Positions 34,217 to 45,586 of a stretch of DNA of 64,000 bases are shown here, in pieces. The DNA is from Paracoccus solventivorans. Lineage in GTDB: Bacteria > Pseudomonadota > Alphaproteobacteria > Rhodobacterales > Rhodobacteraceae. The translations under genes were made by a program, and so were the position numbers. How positions within the stretch are numbered: the first letter of the stretch is position 1; each line of letters begins with the position of its first letter. The stretch is from assembly GCF_900142875.1 (NCBI RefSeq), contig NZ_FRCK01000003.1, positions 310,001 through 374,000 on the forward strand. The letters run 5' to 3'. Under the pieces are notes generated by a model. That model ran no database searches, was not told the DNA's origin, and was given only the letters and a program-made list of their open reading frames with translations.

Positions 34217-35424
34217 GCTTCGACATCGACAAGGTCCGCGCGGATTTCCCGATCCTGTCCACGCAGGTGCACGGGCGGCCACTGGTCTATCTGGACAGCG
34301 GCGCCAGCGCGCAAAAGCCGCAGGTGGTGATCGACGCGGTCTCGCGCGCCTATGCGGGGGAATACGCCAACGTTCACAGGGGGTTGCACTATCTGTCCAA
34401 CCTCGCCACCGACCGGTATGAGGCCGTGCGCGGCATCATCGCCCGCTTTCTGGGCGCGCGCGACGAAAACGAGATCGTGTTCACCAGCGGCTCGACCGAG
34501 GGGATCAACCTGGTCAGCTATGCCTGGGCGGCGCCGCGGCTGCAACCGGGGGATGAAATCCTGCTGTCGGTGCTGGAGCACCACGCCAATATCGTGCCCT
34601 GGCATTTCCTGCGCGAACGCCAGGGGGTGGTGCTGCGCTGGGTCGAGCCCGATCCCGACGGCAGCCTGCCCGCCGACAAGGTGCTGGAGGCGGTGGGCCC
34701 GCGCACCAGGCTGATCGCCATCACCCATATGTCGAACGTGACCGGCACCGTGGTCGACGTCGGCGCCATCGCGCGCGGCACCGACGTGCCGGTGCTGGTC
34801 GACGGCAGCCAGGCGGCGGTGCACATGCCGGTCGACGTGCAGGCGCTGGGCTGCGATTTCTATGTGATCACAGGGCACAAGCTTTACGGCCCCTCGGGGT
34901 CCGGTGCGATCTGGATCCGGCCCGAGCGCCAGGCCGAGATGCGGCCGTTCCTGGGCGGCGGCGACATGATCCGCGAGGTCTCGCGCGATGCGGTCAGCTA
35001 TGCCGACCCGCCTCTGCGGTTCGAGGCCGGCACCCCCGGCATCGTCAACCAGATCGGGCTGGGAGCGGCGCTGGATTATCTGATGGCGCTGGGGATGGAG
35101 AACATCGCCGCGCATGAGGCCGGGCTGCGCGACTATGCCAACGAACGGCTGGGCGCGCTCAACTGGCTGAATATCCAGGGGAATGCGCCGGACAAGGGGG
35201 CGATCTTCTCGATGACGATGCAAGGCGCGCACGCCCATGACATCGCCACGATCCTCGACCAGCGCGGCATTGCGGTGCGGGCGGGGACGCATTGCGCCAT
35301 GCCCTTGATGCAGCATTACGGGCTGGCGGCCTCGGCACGCGCCAGCTTTGCGATGTACAACACAAGGGCCGAGGTCGATGCGCTGGTCGACGGTCTGAAC
35401 TTCTGCCACGAGCTTTTCGGCTGA
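34213..35424 (+). CDS. sufS: cysteine desulfurase SufS (group II)
   Basis: PLP-dependent desulfurase of 403 residues. VRADFPILSTQVHGRPLVYLD is the SufS N-terminus. TSGSTEGINLV and LEHHANIVPW bind PLP. ITGHKLYGPSG holds the Schiff-base Lys at 223, and RAGTHCAMPL the active Cys at 361 on the short rigid loop of group II enzymes. Such enzymes normally need SufE or SufU to accept sulfur; neither is encoded here. The start overlaps the Yip1 stop (ATGA). It is the last gene of the cluster. SufA and SufT, often found after sufS in related genomes, are absent from this site. Confidence 0.96.
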   Translation: MSFDIDKVRADFPILSTQVHGRPLVYLDSGASAQKPQVVIDAVSRAYAGEYANVHRGLHYLSNLATDRYEAVRGIIARFLGARDENEIVFTSGSTEGINLVSYAWAAPRLQPGDEILLSVLEHHANIVPWHFLRERQGVVLRWVEPDPDGSLPADKVLEAVGPRTRLIAITHMSNVTGTVVDVGAIARGTDVPVLVDGSQAAVHMPVDVQALGCDFYVITGHKLYGPSGSGAIWIRPERQAEMRPFLGGGDMIREVSRDAVSYADPPLRFEAGTPGIVNQIGLGAALDYLMALGMENIAAHEAGLRDYANERLGALNWLNIQGNAPDKGAIFSMTMQGAHAHDIATILDQRGIAVRAGTHCAMPLMQHYGLAASARASFAMYNTRAEVDALVDGLNFCHELFG

Positions 35425-35426
35425 AC

Positions 35427-35455
35427 TTAACCGAATCTTAGGCAGCGGCTGCTAG
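35427..35455 (+). promoter_or_regulatory. CtrA-type box and -10-like motif upstream of lytic transglycosylase
   Basis: TTAA (35427-35430), seven bases, TTAG (35438-35441): 7 of 8 defined positions of TTAA-N7-TTAA. The GCTGCTAG motif ends at 35455, with CTAG 25 bases after the first TTAA, exactly as at the comM promoter. Shared bases outside the core (TTAACC, CTTA, GCTGCTAG) strengthen the pairing. The ATG is 29 bases beyond CTAG. Confidence 0.6.
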
Positions 35456-35483
35456 CGTCCCCCTTGTCTTGACGGGGGAAACC

Positions 35484-36305
35484 ATGCGGCTGGTCGCATT
35501 GCTTTGGGTGGTCTGCGGCGCGCTGGCCGGCCCGGCATGGGCGTCGGGCGCCCCCGCCGACCAGCCGGCCGCGGTCTGCGAATGGGCAGCGCTGACCGCC
35601 GCTGCGGAAACCGGGGTGCCGCCTGACATCATGGGCGCGCTGACCCTGACCGAAACCGGGCGCCGGCGTGGCGGCCTCGTTCGCCCCTGGGCGTGGAGCG
35701 TGAATGCCGAGGGCGCCGGCAGCTGGTTCGACGACCCGGCCGAGGCGCTGGCCTTTGCCGAAGATCGGGTCGAGGCCGGGCGGCTGAACCTTGACATCGG
35801 CTGTTTCCAGCTGAACTACCGCTGGCACGGCGCCAATTTCCCCTCGCTGGTGGCGATGTTCGACCCGCTGGAAAACGCCCGCTATGCCGCGCGTTTCGTG
35901 CGCGAGCTTCATGCCGAGTTGGGCGACTGGCGGCTGGCGGCCGGGGCGTTCCATTCGCGCACCCCGGTCCATGCGACGCGCTATCTGGCGCGGTTCGACC
36001 AGCTGCGCGCCGGGCTGCGGGCGCGCGGGTTCGAGGGGCTGGCGGACGCGCCCGAAACCTACAACAGCTTTGCCCTCGCCGCCCCGGTCGCGCCCGAAAA
36101 GGTCGCCCGCGCGCGCGAGCGGCTGACGCTGCTGGGCGCGCCGCTGGGCTCGACCCGGACCGGCACCCCGGCGTCGCTGGCGGTGGTGGCGCAGGGGCGG
36201 GGGCCGCTGCTGGGCGGAGCGCGCGGGGCGCTGTTCGGCCGGCGCGAGGCCGAGCCGCCCGAACTTCCGTCCGAGATTCCGGCCGGAATGCTGGATGAGC
36301 TTTAG
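35484..36305 (+). CDS. secreted lytic transglycosylase, SLT domain
   Basis: A 273-residue exported peptidoglycan lyase. The signal peptide MRLVALLWVVCGALAGPAWA ends near residue 20. The SLT-type catalytic Glu is in ALTLTETGRRRGG (the usual ESG is ETG), and LDIGCFQLNYRWHGANF corresponds to the conserved nIGLMQIN segment, followed by NARYAARFVREL and the AGAFHSRTP loop. The last 80 residues are a Pro/Arg/Glu-rich tail without a known domain. ATG 35484 follows GGGGGAAACC. It may loosen the wall for flagellar or GTA-related processes given its CtrA-type promoter; that is inference. Confidence 0.85.
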   Translation: MRLVALLWVVCGALAGPAWASGAPADQPAAVCEWAALTAAAETGVPPDIMGALTLTETGRRRGGLVRPWAWSVNAEGAGSWFDDPAEALAFAEDRVEAGRLNLDIGCFQLNYRWHGANFPSLVAMFDPLENARYAARFVRELHAELGDWRLAAGAFHSRTPVHATRYLARFDQLRAGLRARGFEGLADAPETYNSFALAAPVAPEKVARARERLTLLGAPLGSTRTGTPASLAVVAQGRGPLLGGARGALFGRREAEPPELPSEIPAGMLDEL

Positions 36306-36320
36306 TGTGGCGGACGCCGC

Positions 36321-37943
36321 TCAGGCCAGCGACAGCGGAAACTCGATGGCGATCCTCATCCCCGAGCTGTCGAAGTCGCGGGTGAACCGCCCCTCGAGAT
36401 CGCCCTCGACCAGCGCCTCGATCAGCTGCGAACCGAAGCCGCCCGCGGGGGCCTCGGCGGAATCGGGGCAGAGGGTGGCGCCGGCCTCGAACCAGTCCAG
36501 CACCAGCCAGCGGCGGTTTTCGCGCGGCTCGACCCGCCACTGCACCACCGGGCCCGAGCTGCCGGCCCCGTGTTTCATGGCGTTGGTGCCCAGCTCATAG
36601 ACCACCAGCCCCACCGCCTGCGCCTCGCGCCCGTCCAGCTGCACCTCGGGGCCGGACAGGATGCCGCCTGCCGGGCTTTTCCGGGCGATGCTGCCGATCT
36701 CGCCCTGCAGCAGCTCGCGCAGATCGGCCGAATCGCGCTGGCCGCGGGTCACGGCGTCCTGCGCCTTGGCCATCGCGGACAGCCGCGCGCCGAACACCTG
36801 CTCGAACTCTTCCAGATCCGCGGTCGAACGGGCGGTCTGCCGGGCGATCGCCTGGATCCGCGCCAGGTGATTCTTGATGCGGTGCTGCATCTCGCGCAGC
36901 AGCAGGGCGCGTTCCTCGGCCTGCTGCGCCGACTGGCGGGCGCTGCGTTCGGTCTCGGCCAGCGCCCGGAACAGCGTCAGCACCGCCGCGACCACCGCCA
37001 GCACCAGCAGCGCCGACAGTGCCCCGACGATGGCGCTGGCCCGGCGGTCGTCTGCCCCCAGGAACTCGGCCCGCGGGGTCAGGGTCACCTGCCAGCTGCG
37101 CCCGGCGATGTCGAATTCGCGCTGGACGCTGTGGCGGGTCAGCCACTCGGGCAGCCCGGCGGGGTGGTTGTCGAACAGCGGCTGCTCAGGCGCCGCCCGG
37201 TCGATGGTGCGCAGCAGCACCGGAGGGTCGGGAAAAGTCTCGAGCACCGCGTGATGCAGGTCCCCGGCGCGGAAGGCGGCATAGACGAGCCCGCCCTGCT
37301 CCCGGGCCGGGAAATGCTGGAAAAGCCCTTCGCGCGTCGGGGTATAGATCAGGAAGCCGGCCTGTTTCTCGGCAGTGATCTCCTGCACCAGCTGGACGGG
37401 GCCGGTGGCGTGCGGCTCTCCGCTGGCCAGCGCGGCGGTGATCGCCTCTTGCCGGACCGGCTCGGAAAACATGTCATAGCCGATGGCGGCGCTGTTGCGC
37501 GCGTCCATGGGTTCCAGCAGCGCGATGGGCCCGATCAGGTTCTGGTCGCTGCGGGGATGGACCTCGATCGGCATCCCCTGGACCTGGGTGATCCGGGCAC
37601 TGGCGCGGCCGCTGTCGCCGACCGGGGTGAGGGCGGCGTAGCCGATGCCCTGGATGCCGCTGTAGTCGCGCTGCAGCGCCAGCCCGTCGACGAAGCGGCG
37701 GAACTCGGTGACCGAGACCGGCTGCTCGCTGGCATCGAAATGACTGCGGGTGGCGCGCAGCAGCGCCAGATGCTGGACCATCCGCTGGTGGATGCGGTTG
37801 GCGACGGAATCGGCCAGCCGCTCGAAGCGGATGGCGGCGGCGCGGTTTTCCAGCCGCATGGTCGCCGCGGTCATGCCGAGACCCAGGGCCACGGTGAACA
37901 GCACCGCCACAAGCATCAACACGGTCTTGCGGGCGGAGGTCAT
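36321..37943 (-). CDS. membrane sensor histidine kinase, CHASE + HWE type
   Basis: A 540-residue orphan sensor kinase. One N-terminal membrane helix (about 7-27), a periplasmic CHASE domain (about 60-290, with DYSGIQGIGYAALTP), a second helix (about 303-325) and a cytoplasmic HWE/HisKA_2 kinase. The phospho-acceptor region LLLREMQHRIKNHLARIQAI has His near 354. The N-box is ELGTNAMKHGA and the G-box GFGSQLIEAL. HWE kinases in alphaproteobacteria often signal to PhyR-type general stress or single-domain regulators. No response regulator is adjacent. ATG 37943 begins just before the first membrane helix. It is convergent with the transglycosylase. Confidence 0.87.
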   Translation of the reverse strand: MTSARKTVLMLVAVLFTVALGLGMTAATMRLENRAAAIRFERLADSVANRIHQRMVQHLALLRATRSHFDASEQPVSVTEFRRFVDGLALQRDYSGIQGIGYAALTPVGDSGRASARITQVQGMPIEVHPRSDQNLIGPIALLEPMDARNSAAIGYDMFSEPVRQEAITAALASGEPHATGPVQLVQEITAEKQAGFLIYTPTREGLFQHFPAREQGGLVYAAFRAGDLHHAVLETFPDPPVLLRTIDRAAPEQPLFDNHPAGLPEWLTRHSVQREFDIAGRSWQVTLTPRAEFLGADDRRASAIVGALSALLVLAVVAAVLTLFRALAETERSARQSAQQAEERALLLREMQHRIKNHLARIQAIARQTARSTADLEEFEQVFGARLSAMAKAQDAVTRGQRDSADLRELLQGEIGSIARKSPAGGILSGPEVQLDGREAQAVGLVVYELGTNAMKHGAGSSGPVVQWRVEPRENRRWLVLDWFEAGATLCPDSAEAPAGGFGSQLIEALVEGDLEGRFTRDFDSSGMRIAIEFPLSLA

Positions 37944-38075
37944 GTCGGGGCCGGTATCCAAAGCAACGCAGCGTCGATGCCGGCAACGCGCCCGAAGCAG
38001 CACCGTGCCAGAAACCGTTCCTAGGCCGCGCAATGTTCTCTGTCCAGCGTGGCGAGGGCCGCGCAGCCAGCGCCG

Positions 38076-40142
38076 TCAGGCGCCCGGACTGCCGCCCGCG
38101 CTCCGTCCCAGTCCTGCCGCCAGATGGCCGGCGACGGTCGTGGCCAGCTCGGAAAGCGAGAACGGCTTGGCCAGAAACACCGCCCCCGGAAACGTCTCGC
38201 TGCCGGCGCCGGGAGGCGTCTCCATATAGCCGGACATGAAGATCACCGGGGTGTTCATGCGCTTGCGCAGCGCCTCGCGAACCCAGCTCGGGCCGTCCAG
38301 TCCCGGCATCACCACATCGGTGACGAACAGGTCCACCGCCAGCGCCGGGTCGGCGAGGATCTCGAGCGCGCGCTCGCCGCTGTCGGCCTCGATCACCTCG
38401 TAGCCGTGCAGCCGCAGCGCCCGGCTGGCAAAGGCGCGGACCGGGGCCTCGTCCTCGACCAGCAGGATGGTGCGGCGGCGGTCGTCGGGCAGATCGTCGA
38501 CCGCCGCGGCCTGGCGGCGGGCGGGCGCGGCGGGGCGCGGGCGTTGGGCGGGGAAATACAGGGTGAATCTGGTGCCCTCGCCCAGGACGCTGTGGCAGAA
38601 GATATAGCCGCCGGTCTGCTTGACGATGCCATAGGCGGTGGACAGGCCCAGCCCGGTGCCCTCGCCCTGTTTCTTGGTGGTGAAGAACGGGTCGAAGATC
38701 TTGTCGAAGATCTCGGCGGGAATGCCGCTGCCTTCGTCGGTGACGGTGATCCGGACATATTCCCCCTTGGGGATATTCACCCGCTCGAGGGTCAGCCCCG
38801 AGTCGAGGGTGACGTTTTCGGTGCGGATCGCGATCTCGCCGCCGCCCGGCATGGCATCGCGGGCGTTGACCACCAGGTTCATCAGCACCTGCTCGAGCTG
38901 CCGTGCATCGGCCCGGATCGGCCGCAGCGCCGGGTCGTGGGTGACCGTCACCACCGTCCGTTCCCCGACCAGCCGGTTGAGCAGATGGCTGAGATCCGAC
39001 AGGGAATCGCGCAGGTCGATGAGTTCCGGGGTCAGCGTCTGCTTGCGCGAAAACGCCAGCAGCTGCCGGACCAGCGCCGCCGCGCGGTTGGCGTTCTGCG
39101 AGATCTGGTGCAGGTCGGCGTAATCGGGGTCGGCATGGTCGCGCTGCGCCATCAGAAGGTCGCAATGCCCGCTGATCGCGGTCAGCAGATTGTTGAAATC
39201 ATGCGCGATTCCGCCGGCAAGCTGGCCAATGGCCTGCATCTTCTGGCTTTGGGTGAACTGCGCCTCGAGCGATTTCAGCGCGCTGACATCGGTCAGCACC
39301 GCCACCATCCGCCCGGGATCCGCGGTCGCGACCAGGCTGACTTGCAGGTTGCGCTCGACCTCGCCGCGGGTCTGAAGCACCTCGGCGCGGCCATTGTCGC
39401 GGCCTTCGTGCGCCTCGGCGATCCAGTCGTCGAGCGGGCGTCCCAGCCCGTCGATCAGCGTCCCCAGGGGGCTGCCGGGCTGGACCGGGCCCAGCAGCGC
39501 CTCTGCGGCCGGGTTCGCCTCGATCACCCGGCCCTCGGGGTCGAACTCGAGAATCGCGATCGGCAGGTCCTGATAGCCGGGGTTTGTCGGCGGGTCCGCG
39601 GCTGCCGGTGCCGCTGGCGGCGGGGCAGGGACCGGCGCCTCGATCCGCCATAGTTGCAGCCCGGTTCCCGGAATGCGGCGGGCCAGCAGGCGGGTGCCGT
39701 CGGCCAGCGGCAGCTCGCACGGCCGCCCGTCCGCGAGCCGCAGCAGCAGTTTCTGCGCCGTGGTGGCCGGGCTGGCGCGATGGCGGGACAGGAGGACCGC
39801 CACATCGCGCCCCGTCAGGTCATGCAGCTGTTCGGCTTGCGGAGACTGGGCGCGGATCGCGCCCTCAGCATCGACGATCCAGGCGCAACCGGGCTGTTCG
39901 GCCAGCATTTGCCGCGAGGCGCGCAGCTGCCGGCGGGTGCGCGCATGCTGCACCAGCTGCTGCCCGACCATCAGCCCGGCCAGCAGATACCAAGCCACCG
40001 CTACCGCGCCCCCGATGATCAGTACTCGCGGCGGCACCGCCTGCGGTTGCAGCGCCAGCCACAAGGCACCCAAGGCCATCGGCAGCACCAGCAGGGGCAC
40101 GGCCGCCAGCCCGCGGGAAAGCAGCAGTGCGTTGTCCTTCAT
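38076..40142 (-). CDS. cckA: hybrid histidine kinase CckA
   Basis: A 688-residue hybrid kinase heading the CckA-ChpT-CtrA phosphorelay. Two N-terminal membrane helices (about 8-30 and 38-60), two PAS-like domains (about 75-165 and 190-285), HisKA with [20 protein letters not shown] (His near 314), HATPase with [14 protein letters not shown] and [20 protein letters not shown], and a C-terminal receiver with [13 protein letters not shown] and phospho-acceptor Asp near 609 ([12 protein letters not shown]). The [11 protein letters not shown] and [14 protein letters not shown] strings are typical of CckA. In Rhodobacterales this path controls flagella, gene transfer agents and competence. A perfect CtrA box lies upstream, suggesting feedback. 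Confidence 0.9.
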   Translation of the reverse strand: MKDNALLLSRGLAAVPLLVLPMALGALWLALQPQAVPPRVLIIGGAVAVAWYLLAGLMVGQQLVQHARTRRQLRASRQMLAEQPGCAWIVDAEGAIRAQSPQAEQLHDLTGRDVAVLLSRHRASPATTAQKLLLRLADGRPCELPLADGTRLLARRIPGTGLQLWRIEAPVPAPPPAAPAAADPPTNPGYQDLPIAILEFDPEGRVIEANPAAEALLGPVQPGSPLGTLIDGLGRPLDDWIAEAHEGRDNGRAEVLQTRGEVERNLQVSLVATADPGRMVAVLTDVSALKSLEAQFTQSQKMQAIGQLAGGIAHDFNNLLTAISGHCDLLMAQRDHADPDYADLHQISQNANRAAALVRQLLAFSRKQTLTPELIDLRDSLSDLSHLLNRLVGERTVVTVTHDPALRPIRADARQLEQVLMNLVVNARDAMPGGGEIAIRTENVTLDSGLTLERVNIPKGEYVRITVTDEGSGIPAEIFDKIFDPFFTTKKQGEGTGLGLSTAYGIVKQTGGYIFCHSVLGEGTRFTLYFPAQRPRPAAPARRQAAAVDDLPDDRRRTILLVEDEAPVRAFASRALRLHGYEVIEADSGERALEILADPALAVDLFVTDVVMPGLDGPSWVREALRKRMNTPVIFMSGYMETPPGAGSETFPGAVFLAKPFSLSELATTVAGHLAAGLGRSAGGSPGA

Positions 40143-40186
40143 CCCGGCCTCGTCCCTCGATTCGCCCCAGCATAGCGGACGAGGCG

Positions 40187-40202
40187 TTAAGCGGGGATTA
40201 AC
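40187..40202 (-). promoter_or_regulatory. perfect CtrA box upstream of cckA
   Basis: On the minus strand the site reads TTAA (40201-40198), seven bases, TTAA (40190-40187), an exact CtrA full site. Its near end is 45 bases from the cckA start codon. A CTAT -10-like motif begins 26 bases after the first TTAA, close to the spacing at the comM and transglycosylase sites. The box overlaps the TAA stop of the upstream rsmB-like gene, so part of it is fixed by coding. Confidence 0.62.
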
Positions 40203-41349
40203 GCCTGAGCACCGCGAGGAAAAATCCGTCGCTTTCCGTCAGCGGCGACATCCGCCGACTGGTTTCCAACCGGAAATCCGGGTGCGCGGACAGGAAATCC
40301 GCCACCTGCGCCTCGTTTTCGGACCGTAGCAGCGAGCAGGTCATATAGGCCAGCCGGCCGCCCGTACGGACATGAGTCGCGGCCCGGGTCAGGATCGCTG
40401 CCTGCGTGCGTTCCAGCGCGACAAGATTCTCGGGGGTCAACCGCCATTTCGCATCTGGCGTGCGCCGCCAGGTCCCCGAGCCCGAACAGGGCACATCCGC
40501 GACCACCAGATCATAGAGCCCCTGCGGCCCCGAGGGATCGGCCAGCGTGATCCTCGCCCCGGCCCGCTCGGCCCGCCGGGGCAGGTCGCGCATCCGCGCC
40601 GGCGCTGCGTCCCAGGCGGTGACCTGCGCGCCGCGGGCGGCCAGCGCCAGCGCCTTGCCGCCCCCGCCCGCGCAAAGATCAAGCACGCGCGTCCCTGGCG
40701 TCAGCTCCAGCGCCGCGCAGGCGATCTGCGGCGACAAGTCCTGCAGCTCGACCAGCCCCTCGCGCCAGGCGGCCGAGGCTTGCAGCCGCCGCTCGCCCGC
40801 GGTCACGCAAAGCGCGGTGTCGCAGCGGGGATCGATGGCGGTTTCGATCCCGTCCCGGGCCAGCGCCGACTGTGCCTGAGCTGCGGTCGCGCGGGCGAGA
40901 TTGGCGCGCAGCCAGACCGGCGCCCGCTCGCGCAACGTCGCGGCGATCTGTGGGAAGTTTTCGCCAAAATCATGCTGAAATCGCTGAGAAATCCAATCGG
41001 GTAGGTCCAGCGCCTCGGCAGCAGTCGGGGGGCGGCCAGCAACGCTTTCCTCTACGGTCAGCGGGGCGGGGCCGTGGCCGGTGCCGTCGAAGATCGTGGC
41101 GGGGTCCACCCCCGCCTCGCGCAGCGCCCCCAGGATCAGCGCCCGGCCGCTGTCGCCGCCCCCCAGCGCCGCTCGGCTGCGGCGGCGGCGCAGGGTCGCA
41201 TACACCAGGTCGCGCACCGCCGCCCGGTCGCCCGAGCCGGCAAAGCGGCTGGCGCGGGCCCAGCGGGTCAGCTGCGCCTCGGCCGGGGCGCCGGCGTTGA
41301 TCGCGTCCAGAATCTCGATGGCGGCGGCGGCGCGGGCGGCGGGGGTCAT
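40198..41349 (-). CDS. RsmB/NOP-family RNA (cytosine-C5)-methyltransferase
   Basis: A 383-residue SAM-dependent m5C methyltransferase. The SAM pocket is VLDLCAGGGGKALALAARGA. The two catalytic cysteines are in DVPCSGSGTWRRTPDAKW (motif IV) and YMTCSLLRSENE (motif VI). The N-terminal 150 residues resemble the RNA-binding/NusB-like part of RsmB but are shorter, so the target (16S C967 or another rRNA site) is uncertain. ATG 41349 was chosen over a TTG three codons upstream. It is divergent from recA and is followed on the same strand by cckA after 55 bases. Confidence 0.88.
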   Translation of the reverse strand: MTPAARAAAAIEILDAINAGAPAEAQLTRWARASRFAGSGDRAAVRDLVYATLRRRRSRAALGGGDSGRALILGALREAGVDPATIFDGTGHGPAPLTVEESVAGRPPTAAEALDLPDWISQRFQHDFGENFPQIAATLRERAPVWLRANLARATAAQAQSALARDGIETAIDPRCDTALCVTAGERRLQASAAWREGLVELQDLSPQIACAALELTPGTRVLDLCAGGGGKALALAARGAQVTAWDAAPARMRDLPRRAERAGARITLADPSGPQGLYDLVVADVPCSGSGTWRRTPDAKWRLTPENLVALERTQAAILTRAATHVRTGGRLAYMTCSLLRSENEAQVADFLSAHPDFRLETSRRMSPLTESDGFFLAVLRR

Positions 41350-41493
41350 GGGGGGCAAATCGCTGGCATGGGGCGCAAGATGGCCGCACCGGCGTCCTGC
41401 CGCAAGCCGGTCAACGGTTTGTTAACTTCTGTCCTCTATGCAAATCCCGGGATGGCACTTGCGAGGACTGGCGCAGCAGGGCAAACAGGGATA

Positions 41494-41508
41494 GAACAGT
41501 TGAAGAAC
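41494..41508 (+). promoter_or_regulatory. LexA/SOS box of recA
   Basis: GAAC (41494-41497), seven bases, GAAC (41505-41508). This direct repeat with N7 is the alphaproteobacterial LexA operator, distinct from the enterobacterial CTGT-N8-ACAG. It lies 58 bases upstream of the recA ATG in the 217-base divergent region shared with the rsmB-like gene. LexA would repress recA until DNA damage. Confidence 0.8.
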
Positions 41509-41566
41509 ATGCGATTGTCTCCGGCCATCGTTGTGCCGGGCGATGCCGCGCAATAAGGTGAAAGAA

Positions 41567-42637
41567 ATGTCTGGGGCGAGCATTCTGAAAATGGACGACA
41601 AACGCAGCGCGGACCGGCAAAAGGCGCTCGACAGCGCACTGGCGCAGATCGAACGGCAGTTCGGCAAGGGCTCGATCATGAAGCTCGGGGCCGACAACCC
41701 TGTGGCCGAGATCGAGGCGACCTCGACCGGCTCGCTGGGGCTGGACATCGCGCTGGGAATCGGCGGGCTGCCCAAGGGCCGCATCATCGAGATCTTCGGG
41801 CCGGAAAGCTCGGGCAAGACCACGCTGACGCTGCATGTGGTGGCGGAAGAGCAGAAGAAAGGCGGCGTCTGCGCCTTTGTCGACGCCGAGCACGCGCTGG
41901 ACCCGCAATATGCCCGCAAGCTGGGCGTGAACCTGGACGAGTTGCTGATCTCCCAGCCCGACACCGGCGAGCAGGCGCTGGAAATCGTCGATACGCTGGT
42001 GCGTTCGGGCGCGGTCAGCCTGGTGGTGGTCGATTCGGTCGCGGCGCTGACGCCCAAGTCGGAAATCGAAGGCGACATGGGCGACATGCAGATGGGCAGC
42101 CAGGCCCGGCTGATGAGCCAGGCGATGCGCAAGCTGACCGCCTCCATCGGCCGCTCGAACTGCATGGTGATCTTCATCAACCAGATCCGCATGAAGATCG
42201 GGGTGATGTTCGGCAACCCGGAAACCACCACCGGCGGCAACGCGTTGAAATTCTACGCCTCGGTGCGGCTGGATATCCGCCGCATCGGTTCGATCAAGGA
42301 CCGCGATGAGGTGGTCGGCAACACCACCAAGGTCAAGGTGGTCAAGAACAAGGTCGCCCCGCCGTTCAAGCAGGTCGAGTTCGATATCATGTATGGCGAG
42401 GGGATTTCCAAGGTGGGCGAGCTGATCGACCTGGGGGTCAAGGCCGGGGTCGTGGAAAAATCTGGCGCCTGGTACTCCTATGGCGACGAGCGCATCGGCC
42501 AGGGGCGCGAGAATGCCAAGCAGTTCCTGCGCGACCGCCCGGAGGTCGCTCATGCGATCGAGGACCGGATCCGCGCCAGCCACGGCCTGGATTTCGCCGC
42601 CGGCACGGAGGAGGACGGCGCGCTGACCGAGGATTGA
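41567..42637 (+). CDS. recA: recombinase RecA
   Basis: Strand-exchange and LexA-coprotease ATPase of 356 residues. Walker A is GPESSGKTT, Walker B region [24 protein letters not shown]-binding loop 1 [13 protein letters not shown], loop 2 [21 protein letters not shown], and [10 protein letters not shown] is intact. The C-terminal tail is acidic ([11 protein letters not shown]), as usual. ATG 41567 follows AAGGTGAAAG; an in-frame start at 41531 has no support. An SOS box precedes it. The downstream gap holds two hairpins before alaS. Confidence 0.98.
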   Translation: MSGASILKMDDKRSADRQKALDSALAQIERQFGKGSIMKLGADNPVAEIEATSTGSLGLDIALGIGGLPKGRIIEIFGPESSGKTTLTLHVVAEEQKKGGVCAFVDAEHALDPQYARKLGVNLDELLISQPDTGEQALEIVDTLVRSGAVSLVVVDSVAALTPKSEIEGDMGDMQMGSQARLMSQAMRKLTASIGRSNCMVIFINQIRMKIGVMFGNPETTTGGNALKFYASVRLDIRRIGSIKDRDEVVGNTTKVKVVKNKVAPPFKQVEFDIMYGEGISKVGELIDLGVKAGVVEKSGAWYSYGDERIGQGRENAKQFLRDRPEVAHAIEDRIRASHGLDFAAGTEEDGALTED

Positions 42638-42692
42638 TCGGCGCCGCCCCGGGATCGGCCCCGTCGGGCTGGTCCCCCGGGCCGCAAAGCCG

Positions 42693-42744
42693 GCCGGGAA
42701 AGCCCGGCTGCCGCCCGTCCCATTCTGGACAGACGGGGCGGGCG
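42693..42744 (+). terminator. two adjacent hairpins between recA and alaS
   Basis: GCCGGG/CCCGGC (42693-42698 and 42703-42708, loop AAAG) is followed by a 10-bp stem with one wobble pair, CGCCCGTCCC (42712-42721) against GGGGCGGGCG (42735-42744), loop 13 bases. The second lies 42 bases before the alaS start. They may end the recA transcript or structure the alaS leader. No U-run is present. Confidence 0.45.
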
Positions 42745-42786
42745 CGGCTATCTCTGCCCGGCAGCATTTCCCGCAGGAACACCCCC

Positions 42787-45444
<2,658 letters not shown>

Positions 45445-45454
45445 CCGCGGCCTC

Positions 45455-45480
45455 GGGGGGGGGGCGGAGTGATCCGCCCC
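45455..45480 (+). terminator. G10 tract and 8-bp stem-loop after alaS
   Basis: Ten consecutive G at 45455-45464 run into GGGGCGGA (45461-45468), loop GTGA, TCCGCCCC (45473-45480), a perfect 8-bp stem 16 bases after the alaS stop. It is terminator-like but lacks a U-tract. The G run is the longest homopolymer noticed in the window and is prone to replication or sequencing slippage. Confidence 0.5.
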
Positions 45481-45586
45481 ATCGCGCAGATGTGTCCTTT
45501 CCTGCCGGCGTCCCGCGGCGAAAAACGGATGAAATCCGGGCGCTTGCCTGCTAGATTTCGGAAAAACCGGCAAGAGGGGCAGGGAA

